This document shows positions 34,479 through 42,799 of a DNA stretch of 64,000 nt, piece by piece (the first letter of the stretch is position 1; each line of letters begins with the position of its first letter). Source of the DNA: an uncultured Clostridia bacterium (GTDB taxonomy: Bacteria > Bacillota > Clostridia > Christensenellales > HGM11417); NCBI GenBank assembly GCA_944332455.1, contig CALVJY010000005.1, forward strand, positions 46,482 to 110,481. The letters run 5' to 3'. A program made the position numbers and the translations under genes. The notes beneath the pieces are model-generated. The model did no database searches. It saw only the letters and a program-made list of their open reading frames with translations, and was not told the DNA's origin.

Positions 34479-34482
34479 GGGA

Positions 34483-35865
34483 TCAGGCGGCCAGAAGTTC
34501 CAGGATCTCGGCGTTCAGCTCGTCGGCCAGGGTCTGGATGGCGCCGGTCCCGGTCAGTACGCTCTTGTAAAAGCTGCCCCAGGCCTCCCAGATCAGGCTG
34601 GAGTTGTTTTCGAAGTGAGGCAGCGCTCCCTCGAAGCCGCCGGCCAGCAGCATGTCGATGTAGGGGTTCATGACGGGGTTGACCTCGCGGATCTCCTCGC
34701 TCTCCAGAGCGGTCTTGTTGACGGGCAGACGGCCGTCCAGCTCGTACAGCCGCATCTGGATCTCGGCACTGGTCAGGTAGCTCAAGAAGGCCTGGGCCGC
34801 CGCCTTGTTGGCGCTGCCCTCGGTGACGGCAAAGATGACGTTGCCCAGGAAGCAGTTGCCCACTCCGGTGTCGTTTTCATCCACCTTGGGCAGGGCGCAG
34901 GAGGCAAAATTCTCCCCCGCCGCAGTCATGGCCCACTGTCCGTCCACGTAGTAGGCCGAACGGCCCTGCAGCAGGAAAAGGCTTTGCAGGGTGTCCTCGC
35001 TGGTCTCGTTCAGAGAGCCGTCGGGGGTATAGGCGGCCAGCTGCCGCAGGAAGGAGTAGGCCTCCACATTGGCGGCGCTGTTCAGGGCCAGGCTTCCGTT
35101 CTCATCGTAGAAATCGCCCCCTGCCTGACGCATGAAGGGCAGGGCGCGGAAGGCGCCGGACATGCCGGCCACGTTGTTCAGGATGATGCCGTCATAGTCT
35201 TTGTTGTTCGCGGCGGCATACTCGCTGACCTTTTTGCAGTTGGCCAGCAGCTCGTCCCAGGTGGCGGGCTCCATGTCCTCCTCGGCGATCCCTGCCTCGG
35301 CCAGGATGGCCTTGTTGTACTGCAGGCCCACGATGCCGGTGCACATGGGCACACCGTAGATCTTGCCGTCCACCACCATGTCGGCATAGGAGCCTTCCAG
35401 CACCTCGTCAAACATGGACTCATCCAGCTCGGCAAATACGCCGTTCTGCGCGAAGTAGCCCATGTAGGTCTCGCCGATCATGATGTCCACGGCCATCTGT
35501 CCGCCATTCAGCCAGTTGCGGACGTACAGGGAGTTCTGCTGGTAAAGGGCATCGCCCCAGCCGTTTTCGATGAACTGCAGCTTGATGTTGGGGTAAAGTT
35601 CCTTGAAGCCCTCCACCAGTTCCTTGGTGAACAGCGCCTGCTTGTAGATGGGATCGTCAGGAGAGGTATCCATCAGCAGGGCGTTGTAGTTGTATTTGAG
35701 GGGGGCGGCAGACTGCACTTTCAGGGTGATCTGCTGATTGGGGTCGATGGTGTCATCGTCGGACGACTGGTTGTCGTCACCCCCGGGGCCGGCACAGCCG
35801 AAGGCGCCGACGGCCAGGATGCAGGCCAGGGCGAACATCGCGAACAGTTTGAACCATTTTTTCAT
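34483..35865 (-). CDS. Extracellular solute-binding lipoprotein of the sugar ABC transporter
   Basis: The 460-residue family 1 solute-binding protein has a lipoprotein signal (VGAFGC, cysteine about residue 24) followed by a Gly/Asp-rich linker. Typical segments are LVEGFKELYPNIKLQFIENGWGD, GVPMCTGIVGLQYNKAIL and AAAQAFLSYLTSAE. It captures the oligosaccharide outside the membrane and hands it to the two permeases. GGAGG lies 9 nt before the ATG. As first gene of the operon it is preceded by a long region with operator-like sites. The mannoside substrate is inferred from the GH38 gene. Confidence 0.92.
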   Translation of the reverse strand: MKKWFKLFAMFALACILAVGAFGCAGPGGDDNQSSDDDTIDPNQQITLKVQSAAPLKYNYNALLMDTSPDDPIYKQALFTKELVEGFKELYPNIKLQFIENGWGDALYQQNSLYVRNWLNGGQMAVDIMIGETYMGYFAQNGVFAELDESMFDEVLEGSYADMVVDGKIYGVPMCTGIVGLQYNKAILAEAGIAEEDMEPATWDELLANCKKVSEYAAANNKDYDGIILNNVAGMSGAFRALPFMRQAGGDFYDENGSLALNSAANVEAYSFLRQLAAYTPDGSLNETSEDTLQSLFLLQGRSAYYVDGQWAMTAAGENFASCALPKVDENDTGVGNCFLGNVIFAVTEGSANKAAAQAFLSYLTSAEIQMRLYELDGRLPVNKTALESEEIREVNPVMNPYIDMLLAGGFEGALPHFENNSSLIWEAWGSFYKSVLTGTGAIQTLADELNAEILELLAA

Positions 35866-36093
35866 AAGCTCATTTCCTCCGAATACTGTTTTCCCAACCG
35901 CCGGCAGCCGCTGAACGGGCCTCCGGCGATAAAAGGCAGTTTAAATTTTTCCCGATCTTCAGAACAATCCCGAAAATCACAGCCCGCAGCCAAGGAAGCC
36001 TTCCTGTTTGTTCCGGCTTTTCCTTCGATCGGGCCGGGCTCTTTTCCTTCTCCCGAAGCACAAAGGCCCCCCTGATTCCGCTGCTTCTCTAAA

Positions 36094-36110
36094 AGCATAC
36101 TTTTTCGAAA
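36094..36110. promoter_or_regulatory. Operator-like half-site upstream of the glycan operon
   Basis: AGCATACTTTTTCGA shares the right half (TACTTTTTCG) with the perfect palindrome at 36199-36228. It is the site nearest to the solute-binding gene, 230 nt away, and probably the main control point. The -10 and -35 boxes of that operon are not clear. Confidence 0.5.
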
Positions 36111-36151
36111 ATTTACAATAATGGGATATTTAACCGCTCCGGATCTTTTTC

Positions 36152-36188
36152 ACGCCTTGTTTCATCCTGAAACAGGGCGTTTTTTTTT
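36152..36188 (+). terminator. Strong plus-strand terminator with no gene before it
   Basis: A 12-bp stem (ACGCCTTGTTTC with GAAACAGGGCGT, one wobble pair) is followed by nine T. No plus-strand gene lies between 35866 and here. It ends either an unannotated small RNA or antisense transcription entering from the operon side. Confidence 0.8.
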
Positions 36189-36198
36189 GATCCTTCCC

Positions 36199-36228
36199 GC
36201 TTCCGAAAAAGTATACTTTTTCGGAAGC
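36199..36228. promoter_or_regulatory. Perfect 30-bp palindrome, likely regulator operator
   Basis: The left arm is GCTTCCGAAAAAGTA and the right arm its exact reverse complement. It sits between the divergent glycan operon and the GntR/LacI-type regulator gene. A second copy of its right half occurs at 36094-36110. There is no loop and no T-run, so DNA binding is likelier than termination. Confidence 0.75.
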
Positions 36229-36441
36229 GCCGTCAGCGCCGGGAAGGCTCGTCCGCCCCCTCTTTGACAGGTTCCGGCCCGCAGCAGAATGGCCTAAAAA
36301 GCCGGAAGGCCGGAAAGGTCTCTTTTGGGAGAAGCACCCTTTTCGCTCCGCCGGCCAGGGTCAGCAGACGGCTCCGGAAAAAATCCACCTCCATTCTAAC
36401 ATCGAATGCCCGCTTTGTCAATATGCCCCGGAAAAAAATAA

Positions 36442-36462
36442 GACATAAAAAATGATTATGTC
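36442..36462. promoter_or_regulatory. Inverted repeat upstream of the regulator promoter
   Basis: GACATAA and TTATGTC are separated by 7 nt, 45 nt before the -35 box of the regulator gene. It may be a second operator or an activator site. Confidence 0.4.
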
Positions 36463-36506
36463 ATATCTTTTTAGGGCAAATAGAAGGCGGGATATATCAA
36501 AAAGAC

Positions 36507-36535
36507 TTGCGCTGCGAAGTTTTTGCGGGTATAAT
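36507..36535 (+). promoter_or_regulatory. Sigma-A promoter of the glycan-locus regulator
   Basis: TTGCGC (36507-36512), a 17-nt spacer and a perfect TATAAT (36530-36535). It lies 65 nt before the regulator start codon. Confidence 0.75.
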
Positions 36536-36599
36536 AGAGAAGAACAGGATCCCCGGCCGAGGCGCGGGGCGGACCGGACCGACTCCGAAGGAGCACAGG

Positions 36600-37694
36600 A
36601 TGGCAGGAAAGGAAAAGTTGTACGTCAAAGTTTACAATGACATCATCTCCAAGATCAAGAACGAGGAGCTGAAGGTCGGAGACCGGCTGCCCACCGAGTT
36701 CGAGATGACCCAAATTTACGGGGTCAGCCGCATCACCGTGGCCCACGCCCTGAAGATGCTGACCGAGATCAACCTGATCTACCGGGTCAAAAAGATGGGG
36801 ACCTTTGTCAACGGCAAGGTCAACTACAAAAACACCCAGCTGATCATCCCCATCATCCTCCCCTTTGACGAGGACTTCAACGGCATCACCGAGGGGGCGC
36901 AGAGCCTGGCGCTGCTGAACAACACATTTACCCCCATCTACAACACCCGCAACAACATCAAACGGGAGCGGGATATCCTGAGCAATATCCTGGAAATGAA
37001 TGCGGACGGCGTGATCACCTATCCCTGCACCACCCTGAACAACATCGACCTTTACGCCCGCCTGCGGGCCAGAAAGATCCCCGTCGTCTGCATCGACCGC
37101 AATCTGGACGGCATCGACACCCCCCTTGTCACCTCCAACAACGAACAGGGCATGCGGGATGTGGTCGGCGAACTGGCCTTCCAGGGACATCGGCGGATCG
37201 GCTTTTTCTCCATCAGCAACAACATGGCCTCCGCCGAGATCGAGCGCTTCAAGGGCTACTGCACCGGCATGATCAACAACGGTCTCGACATTCTGCCGCA
37301 GTATCTGTACCGGGCCGAAGATCTGCACAAGCGGGAACACGATCTGACCATGCCCCGCCAGAACCAGCTCTTCCACCGCCATGTCAGCCACTTTGTGTCA
37401 GAGTGTCTGCTGGGGCCGGAACCGCCCACCGCCGTCTGCTGCATCAACGACGTCAGCGCCAACGAGCTGTACGAGCAGGCCGTCCGGGCGGGTATCCGGG
37501 TGCCCGGGGATCTGATGATCACCGGCTTTGACGCGGCTTCCTTCACCAGGCACCTCTTCCCCGGTTTTGTCACCGTCAAACAGGACTTCCATCTGATCGG
37601 CAAGACCGCGCTGGGGCTGATGCTGGATCTTCTGAACGGTCAGAAAACCGAAAAAGTCATCCGGGTGGGCGTCCGGCTGATCACCACCGAGTGA
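36600..37694 (+). CDS. GntR-HTH transcriptional regulator with LacI-type ligand domain
   Basis: The 364-residue protein joins an N-terminal GntR winged helix (VYNDIISKIKNEELKVGDRL, then LPTEFEMTQIYGVSRITVAHAL) to a periplasmic-binding-protein-like effector domain (GVITYPCTTLNNID, RRIGFFSISNN, GDLMITGFDAASF), as in AraR. It is divergent from the ABC/GH38 operon and very likely controls it through the palindromes at 36094-36228, responding to an imported sugar. ATG 36600 is chosen for the AAGGAG 8 nt upstream. A bidirectional terminator follows. Confidence 0.88.
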   Translation: MAGKEKLYVKVYNDIISKIKNEELKVGDRLPTEFEMTQIYGVSRITVAHALKMLTEINLIYRVKKMGTFVNGKVNYKNTQLIIPIILPFDEDFNGITEGAQSLALLNNTFTPIYNTRNNIKRERDILSNILEMNADGVITYPCTTLNNIDLYARLRARKIPVVCIDRNLDGIDTPLVTSNNEQGMRDVVGELAFQGHRRIGFFSISNNMASAEIERFKGYCTGMINNGLDILPQYLYRAEDLHKREHDLTMPRQNQLFHRHVSHFVSECLLGPEPPTAVCCINDVSANELYEQAVRAGIRVPGDLMITGFDAASFTRHLFPGFVTVKQDFHLIGKTALGLMLDLLNGQKTEKVIRVGVRLITTE

Positions 37695-37726
37695 CCCCCG
37701 CTCCTGACCGCCCCCTTTTGGGCAGC

Positions 37727-37761
37727 AAAAAACGGCGTTTCCGAATGAAACGCCGTTTTTT
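37727..37761. terminator. Bidirectional terminator between regulator and hemZ
   Basis: AAAAAACGGCGTTTC and GAAACGCCGTTTTTT form a perfect stem with a 5-nt loop and T-runs on both strands. It serves the convergent regulator (+) and hemZ (-) genes. Confidence 0.9.
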
Positions 37762-37850
37762 CTCGGACTGCGAAAAGTTCCGGTTTGCGCCCCAAACCGG
37801 CTTTTCCGTGCCGAATACGAACGCAGGAAGCCGGAAACCGGAGACTTTTT

Positions 37851-39233
37851 TTACAGACCGAACAGTCTGCGCTTGGCGAGGATCCGATCGTCCAGCTTGT
37901 TCAGGTAGGTGTAGACGTCCTTGGGGTCGGCCGAGCGCTCGATCCGGGAGCCGCCCTCGAACACCCGTTTGGAGATGGCGTTGGCCCCGCAGGCCACCAC
38001 CGAGGCGGTCTCCTCCATGTTGTCGATGTTGTAGACGCACTCGGTCCCGGGCAGGGCGTAGCCGGCGTTCTCGAGGTTGCCGGCCGTGTACTTCTGCCGG
38101 TAGGTGTAATAGGGGCGGTAGCCCTCCCCCCTCAGAAAATCCAGGGCAAAGGCGGACATGCGGTCCACCCCCTCGGCGTGGATCCGGCGGGTCTCGGTCT
38201 TGAGCACGGAGCCCTGCTTGACCGAGAGGGCGTGCACGGTGACGTTTTCCGGCCGGAAGGCGGCCACCCGGCGCACGCTGACCTCGAAGTCGTCCGGGGT
38301 CTCCCCGGGCAGCCCCATGATCAGGTCGGTGTTCACCAAAAAGCCCTCCTTCTGCACGGCCTCCATGGCCCGCTCGTAGTCGGCAAAGGTATGGCGGCGG
38401 CCGATGATCTCCAGCGTGCGGTCGTGGACGGTCTGCGGATTGACGCTCATGCGGTTGACCCCGAAGTCCTTCAACAGGGCCAGAAGCTCCGGCGTGATGC
38501 TGTCCGGGCGGCCGGCCTCGAAGGTAAATTCCGGGGCCGACAGCCCCCGCAGCGCCTCCAGAATTTCCCGGATCTCCTCTGCCGGCAGGGAGGAAGGGGT
38601 CCCGCCCCCCACGTAGATCGCCCGCAGGGAGAGCCCGGCCTCCCGGATCAGGTCCGCCGCCGCCCCGATCTCCCGGCAGAGGGCCTCGGCGTAGGGCCGG
38701 ACCAGCTTCCGGGTGCGGTTGATGTCGCAGGAGACAAAGGAGCAGTAGGAGCACCGGCCGTTGCAGAACGGCACCCCCACGTAGAGGTCCGCGGCTTTCT
38801 CCCCCGCCGCCAGAAAGGGGGCCTGCACCCGGTTGATCTCGGCCAGCAGGGCGGCCTTTTCGGGAGAGACGCGGAGGACCTCCTGCAGATAGCGCTCGGG
38901 CTGCTCTCCCTCCGCGGCCAGCATCCGGAACAGTTTGGCCGGCCGCACCCCCGTGATGGCCCCGTAGGGCAGGGAGCGCCCGAATTTTTCGGAGAGCGCC
39001 TCGTACAGGGAGAGCTTGGCAAACCGCTTGATCAGCCGCTTTCGGATCAGCTCGTCCCCGGGCAGGCCGAGGGCGTGGGTCCGGCAAAAGGTCTCCCCCT
39101 CCAGCCGGAAGACGTCCTGCCATTCCCCGCCGCGGTCGCTCCCTTCGTGGACGAGGTCCGGCTCCTCCTCGTAGAACAGCCGCAGCACCTCTCCCAATTC
39201 ATTTTCGAGAAAAGAAAAATTCGATCTGATCAT
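37851..39233 (-). CDS. hemZ: HemZ-type radical SAM coproporphyrinogen dehydrogenase family protein
   Basis: The 460-residue radical SAM protein matches the HemZ branch. An N-terminal domain (ALSEKFGRSLPYGAITGVRP) precedes the iron-sulfur motif CNGRCSYC at about residues 156-163, with YVGGGTPSSLP downstream. Cys-x3-Cys-x2-Cys binds the [4Fe-4S] cluster used to split S-adenosylmethionine. HemZ is named for anaerobic heme synthesis, yet many fermenters with this gene lack heme; the true substrate is uncertain. It follows the MBL hydrolase gene by 240 nt, an order typical of Clostridia after relA. Confidence 0.88.
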   Translation of the reverse strand: MIRSNFSFLENELGEVLRLFYEEEPDLVHEGSDRGGEWQDVFRLEGETFCRTHALGLPGDELIRKRLIKRFAKLSLYEALSEKFGRSLPYGAITGVRPAKLFRMLAAEGEQPERYLQEVLRVSPEKAALLAEINRVQAPFLAAGEKAADLYVGVPFCNGRCSYCSFVSCDINRTRKLVRPYAEALCREIGAAADLIREAGLSLRAIYVGGGTPSSLPAEEIREILEALRGLSAPEFTFEAGRPDSITPELLALLKDFGVNRMSVNPQTVHDRTLEIIGRRHTFADYERAMEAVQKEGFLVNTDLIMGLPGETPDDFEVSVRRVAAFRPENVTVHALSVKQGSVLKTETRRIHAEGVDRMSAFALDFLRGEGYRPYYTYRQKYTAGNLENAGYALPGTECVYNIDNMEETASVVACGANAISKRVFEGGSRIERSADPKDVYTYLNKLDDRILAKRRLFGL

Positions 39234-39474
39234 GTTCCCAAAGGCCGGCCTTCCCGGCCCGCCGCATCCCGCAAAGCCGGAGCCCGAGGCGCCGCGCCGT
39301 ACGCCCGCTCCGGCGTCCGCCTTCTCCTGCGGCTGACCCGCCTGCCGCCGTCCGCGACGGGCGGCTGACCTGCGGCTAAAAAAGATTTGTCCCTCTTGCG
39401 CGGAGAGGCGTAAAACCCTTGACGGGAGCCGCCTCTATGGTCTTACCCTAAACGGGCGGGGCGTCAATCCTCTG

Positions 39475-40107
39475 CTAACGGCCGGCTTTTTTCGAGCTGA
39501 ACTCCGCAAAGGGATTTTCCCGCCGCTCCTCCTCCAGGGTGGTGAAGTCCTCGTGTCCGGGAAAGACCCGGAAGTCCCCGGGCAGGGCGAACAGCTTCTG
39601 CACCGACCGCTGCAGGGCGGCCGGGTCCCCGCCGGGAAAGTCGGTCCGTCCCACCGACCTCCGGAAGAGCGTGTCCCCGGTCAGCAGGGCGTCTCCGCTC
39701 AGAAAGCAGACCCCGCCCTCGGTGTGTCCGGGCGTGTGAAGGACCCGGAGTGGCAGTCCGGCCAGCTCGATCTCCCCCTCCTCCAACAGGAAGTCGGGGC
39801 GGACGGGCTCGAACAGATAGCCCATCAGGGCCGCCAGATTGCCGCTGCCGGTCAGTTTGTCCGCGTCGGCCTTGTGGACGTACAGGGGCAGTCCGGCCCG
39901 GGAAAACCCCGCGCAGGCCCCCGCATGGTCGAAATGGCCGTGGGTGAGCAGCTGGGCCACCAGGCGGACGCCCGCCCGCTGCGCCTCCAGCTCCAGTCTC
40001 TTTTGATTGCCGCCCGGATCGACCACCACCCCCTCGCCCCGCTCTTCGTTGACGAGAAAGTAGGTGTTGACCGAAAACGGCCCGGTGTGAAAGTGAAAAA
40101 TTTTCAT
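39475..40107 (-). CDS. MBL-fold metallo-hydrolase (glyoxalase II-like)
   Basis: The 210-residue protein has the metallo-beta-lactamase fold motif THGHFDHAG near residue 60. The further ligands are in HTPGHTEGG, GDTLF and PGHED. These bind two metal ions for hydrolysis, probably of thioesters, as in hydroxyacylglutathione-hydrolase-like proteins; the substrate is unknown. In Clostridia this gene commonly follows relA. Here a 560-bp double family 1 hairpin array separates them. ATG 40107 is the family start, but no SD is visible, only an AT-rich leader. Confidence 0.88.
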   Translation of the reverse strand: MKIFHFHTGPFSVNTYFLVNEERGEGVVVDPGGNQKRLELEAQRAGVRLVAQLLTHGHFDHAGACAGFSRAGLPLYVHKADADKLTGSGNLAALMGYLFEPVRPDFLLEEGEIELAGLPLRVLHTPGHTEGGVCFLSGDALLTGDTLFRRSVGRTDFPGGDPAALQRSVQKLFALPGDFRVFPGHEDFTTLEEERRENPFAEFSSKKAGR

Positions 40108-40159
40108 AATAAATAAAAAACGGTATGTCCGTTCCAAATTATTTTTGCTCGTAAAGAAT

Positions 40160-40446
40160 GCTCTCGCACCGGACTTTTGATCTCGTCGCGCCAACGCCGG
40201 GCGTGTACCGGCGTTGGACTCAATCCGGTCTTTTGCGGTGAGCAAAAGCCGGGCCGGAAAAGGGTGAAGCGAAGGCAAAGCCGAAGCGAGGGAAAAACCG
40301 CGCATAGCTGCTTTTACAGTTTGCAGACAGCAGTAACTTTGTTAAAAACAAGGACTAGTTCAGCCCTTAAAGACAAGTCAGCGGCACGCGGTTTGTCCCT
40401 CAAGTCCGGCCAAAATTCCGTGAAACGGAATTTTGCGTCTGGCCGG
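40160..40446 (-). repeat. Family 1 covarying hairpin array, copy C
   Basis: On the minus strand this copy directly follows copy B. Stem 1 is CAAAATTCCG/CGGAATTTTG within CCGGCC/GGCCGG (40406-40446). The closing stem is GAGGGA/TCCCTC with AACCGCG/CGCGGTT inside. A longer, divergent insert replaces the middle stem. Stem 4 is CCGGCTTTTGC...GCAAAAGACCGG around TCACC. Stem 5 equals that of copy A. Partly degenerate. Confidence 0.8.
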
Positions 40447-40661
40447 AAAAAAAGTTTCCGCAAAACGGCGGACATGCGCCGACGTTTTGCACGATCGTGG
40501 CTTTGCGGTGAGCAAAGCCACGGCGGAAAAGAGTGAATCAAAAACGCACAGCGTTTTTGAGAGAGAAAAACTGCTGCCGAGCTTTCCCATAGGGAAAGTG
40601 AACAGCGGTTTGTCTCTCAAGTCCGACCGATTTTTGCGAAGCAAAAATCGCGCCTGGTCGG
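40447..40661 (-). repeat. Family 1 covarying hairpin array, copy B
   Basis: On the minus strand it starts 5 nt after the relA stop codon. Stem 1 matches copy A. The closing stem is GAGAGA/TCTCTC (copy A: GAGGGG/CCCCTC). The middle stems are GCTG/CAGC (A: GTTG/CAAC) and CTTTCCC/GGGAAAG (A: CTTTGCC/GGCAAAG). Stem 3 is CAAAAACGC/GCGTTTTTG. Stem 4 is CGTGGCTTTGC/GCAAAGCCACG around the invariant TCACC. Every change is matched on the partner strand. No terminator follows relA otherwise. Confidence 0.88.
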
Positions 40662-40666
40662 AATCT

Positions 40667-42796
40667 TTAGAATGTGGTCCGGAACACCTCGCTGACCCCT
40701 TTCAGCTCCTCGAGCTTCTGGATGAGGGTCTCCAGCTGGGTGATGTCGGGCAGCTGGACGGTGAGGTTGATGATGGCCCGGCCCTTTTTGTCCAGGCGGG
40801 CGTTGAAGGCGCTCAGGTTCAGCCGGAGGTTGGCGATGGCCGTGGTGACCGAGGCCAGCAGGGCGGGCGAGTCCTCGGCGGTGAGCTGCAGGCTGACCGC
40901 AAAGACCTCCTTGGAGGCCCCCGCCCACTCGGCGGGGAGCAGGCGCTCCGGTTCCATGTCCCTGACGTTGGGGCAGTCGGCCCGGTGGACCGAGACCCCC
41001 CTCCCCCGGGAGACGAAGGCCACGATCTGGTCCCCGGGCACGGGGTTGCAGCAGCCCGCGAAGCGGATGAGCAGGTCGTCGCACCCCTTGACGATGACCG
41101 AGCCGGTGGGCGACTTTTTGACCGAGGGGGATTTCCCCTCCACGCGCACGATGTGGTTGACCCGCTCGTACTGCTCGATGAGCTTGAACAGGATCTGATT
41201 GGTGGAGTAGGCCCCGTAGCCCACCGCCGCGCAGATCTCGTCGAAACTGAGGAAGGAATACTTGTCGTAGACCGCCTTCAGGTAGGGCTCCTGGGCCAGG
41301 TCGGAGAGGGCGTAGCCCTTGCGCTTGGCCTCGGCCTCCAGCATTTCGCGGCCCTTTTTGAGGTTTTCGCCGGCCATCTCCTTCTTGAAGAACTGCCGGA
41401 TCTTGGCCTTGGCGCCCGAGCTCTTGCAGATCTTCAGCCAGTCCCAGGAGGGGCCTTTGGAGTTGGCGTTGGTGATGATCTCCACCACGTCCCCCACCTG
41501 CAGGGGGGTGTCCAGCTTGACGATGCGGCCGTTGACCTTGGCCCCGGTGCACTTGTTGCCCACCGCCGAGTGGATGTGATAGGCAAAGTCGATGGGCGTG
41601 GCCCCCTCGGGCAGGGAGATGACGTCCCCCTTGGGGGTGAACACCAGCACCTCGTTGGAGACCAGATCCCCCTTGATGCTGTTGTAAAAGGTGCGGGAGT
41701 CCTTCAGGTCCCCCTCCACCTCCAGCATCTCCCGCAGCCAGGTCAGCTTTTTGCTGAACTCGGACTCCGAGGTCTTGCCCTCCTTGTACTTCCAGTGGGC
41801 GGCGATACCGTACTCGGCCACCTTGTGCATCTCGTAGGTGCGGATCTGGATCTCGAAGGGCTGGCCGTAGTTGGTGACCACCGTGGTGTGCAGGGACTGG
41901 TACATGTTGGGCTTGGGCATGGCGATGTAGTCCTTGATCCGCCCGGGGATGGGCTTCCACTTGGTGTGGATGGTGCCCAGCACGTTGTAGCAGTCCTTGA
42001 CGTTGTCCACCAGAATGCGCACCGCGATGAGGTCGTAGATCTCGTCGATGGACTTGTGCTGATTCTTCATCTTGCGGTAGATGGAGTAGAAGTGCTTGGG
42101 CCGGCCGAAGACCTCCCCGTGGATGCCGAGGTCGGTCAGCATCTGCTGGACGTCCTTGATCAGGGCGTTGACCAGCTCCTGCCGCTCCTCCCGCTTTTGC
42201 GAGATGGCCTCGGCCAGATAGGCGTAGGCCTCGGGGTCCAGGAACTTGAGGCAGAGGTCCTCCAGCTCGCACTTGATGCTGGAAATACCCAGCCGCCCGG
42301 CCAGGGGGGCGTAGATGTCCAGGGTCTCCCGGGCCATGGCCTGCTGGCGCTCGTGGGAGAGGTACTGCAGGCTGCGCATGTTGTGCAGGCGGTCGGCCAG
42401 CTTGATCATGACCACCCGCACGTCCCGGGCCATGGCGAAGAACATCTTGCGCAGGTTTTCGGCCTGTTCCTCCTCCTTGGAGGTGAACACGATCTTGTCC
42501 AGCTTGGTCACCCCGTCCACCAGTTCGCAGATCTCGTCCCCGAACTCCTTGCGGAGCTCCTCCCGGGTGACCGGAGTGTCCTCGACCACGTCGTGCAGCA
42601 GGGCGGCCGCCACCGCGCTGGCGTCCATGCCGAGGTCCACCAGGATCTCGGCCACGCAGTAGGGGTGGATGAAGTAGTCCTCTCCCGAGGCCCGCTTCTG
42701 GTTGGCGTGCGCGGCCTTGGCATAGTTGTAGGCCCGCACCAGAAGGTCGTTGTCCTTGGGATAGTAGTACTTGATTTTGGAGAGAAGATTGTCCAT
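40667..42796 (-). CDS. relA: RelA/SpoT-type (p)ppGpp synthetase/hydrolase
   Basis: The 709-residue bifunctional Rel enzyme makes and breaks the alarmone (p)ppGpp. The N-terminal HD hydrolase domain has His44 and the His68-Asp69 pair (LLHDVVED). The synthetase domain has GRPKHFYSIYRKM near residue 230, YQSLHTTV, and EIQIRTYEMHKVAEYGIAAHW. A TGS domain (VFTPKGDVISLPEGATPIDFAYHIH region, about 390-450) and a C-terminal ACT domain (about 635-709) complete the long form. AAGGTG precedes the ATG. The start is 3 nt after recJ stops, so the two are one operon. Confidence 0.95.
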   Translation of the reverse strand: MDNLLSKIKYYYPKDNDLLVRAYNYAKAAHANQKRASGEDYFIHPYCVAEILVDLGMDASAVAAALLHDVVEDTPVTREELRKEFGDEICELVDGVTKLDKIVFTSKEEEQAENLRKMFFAMARDVRVVMIKLADRLHNMRSLQYLSHERQQAMARETLDIYAPLAGRLGISSIKCELEDLCLKFLDPEAYAYLAEAISQKREERQELVNALIKDVQQMLTDLGIHGEVFGRPKHFYSIYRKMKNQHKSIDEIYDLIAVRILVDNVKDCYNVLGTIHTKWKPIPGRIKDYIAMPKPNMYQSLHTTVVTNYGQPFEIQIRTYEMHKVAEYGIAAHWKYKEGKTSESEFSKKLTWLREMLEVEGDLKDSRTFYNSIKGDLVSNEVLVFTPKGDVISLPEGATPIDFAYHIHSAVGNKCTGAKVNGRIVKLDTPLQVGDVVEIITNANSKGPSWDWLKICKSSGAKAKIRQFFKKEMAGENLKKGREMLEAEAKRKGYALSDLAQEPYLKAVYDKYSFLSFDEICAAVGYGAYSTNQILFKLIEQYERVNHIVRVEGKSPSVKKSPTGSVIVKGCDDLLIRFAGCCNPVPGDQIVAFVSRGRGVSVHRADCPNVRDMEPERLLPAEWAGASKEVFAVSLQLTAEDSPALLASVTTAIANLRLNLSAFNARLDKKGRAIINLTVQLPDITQLETLIQKLEELKGVSEVFRTTF

Positions 42797-42799
42797 GCG

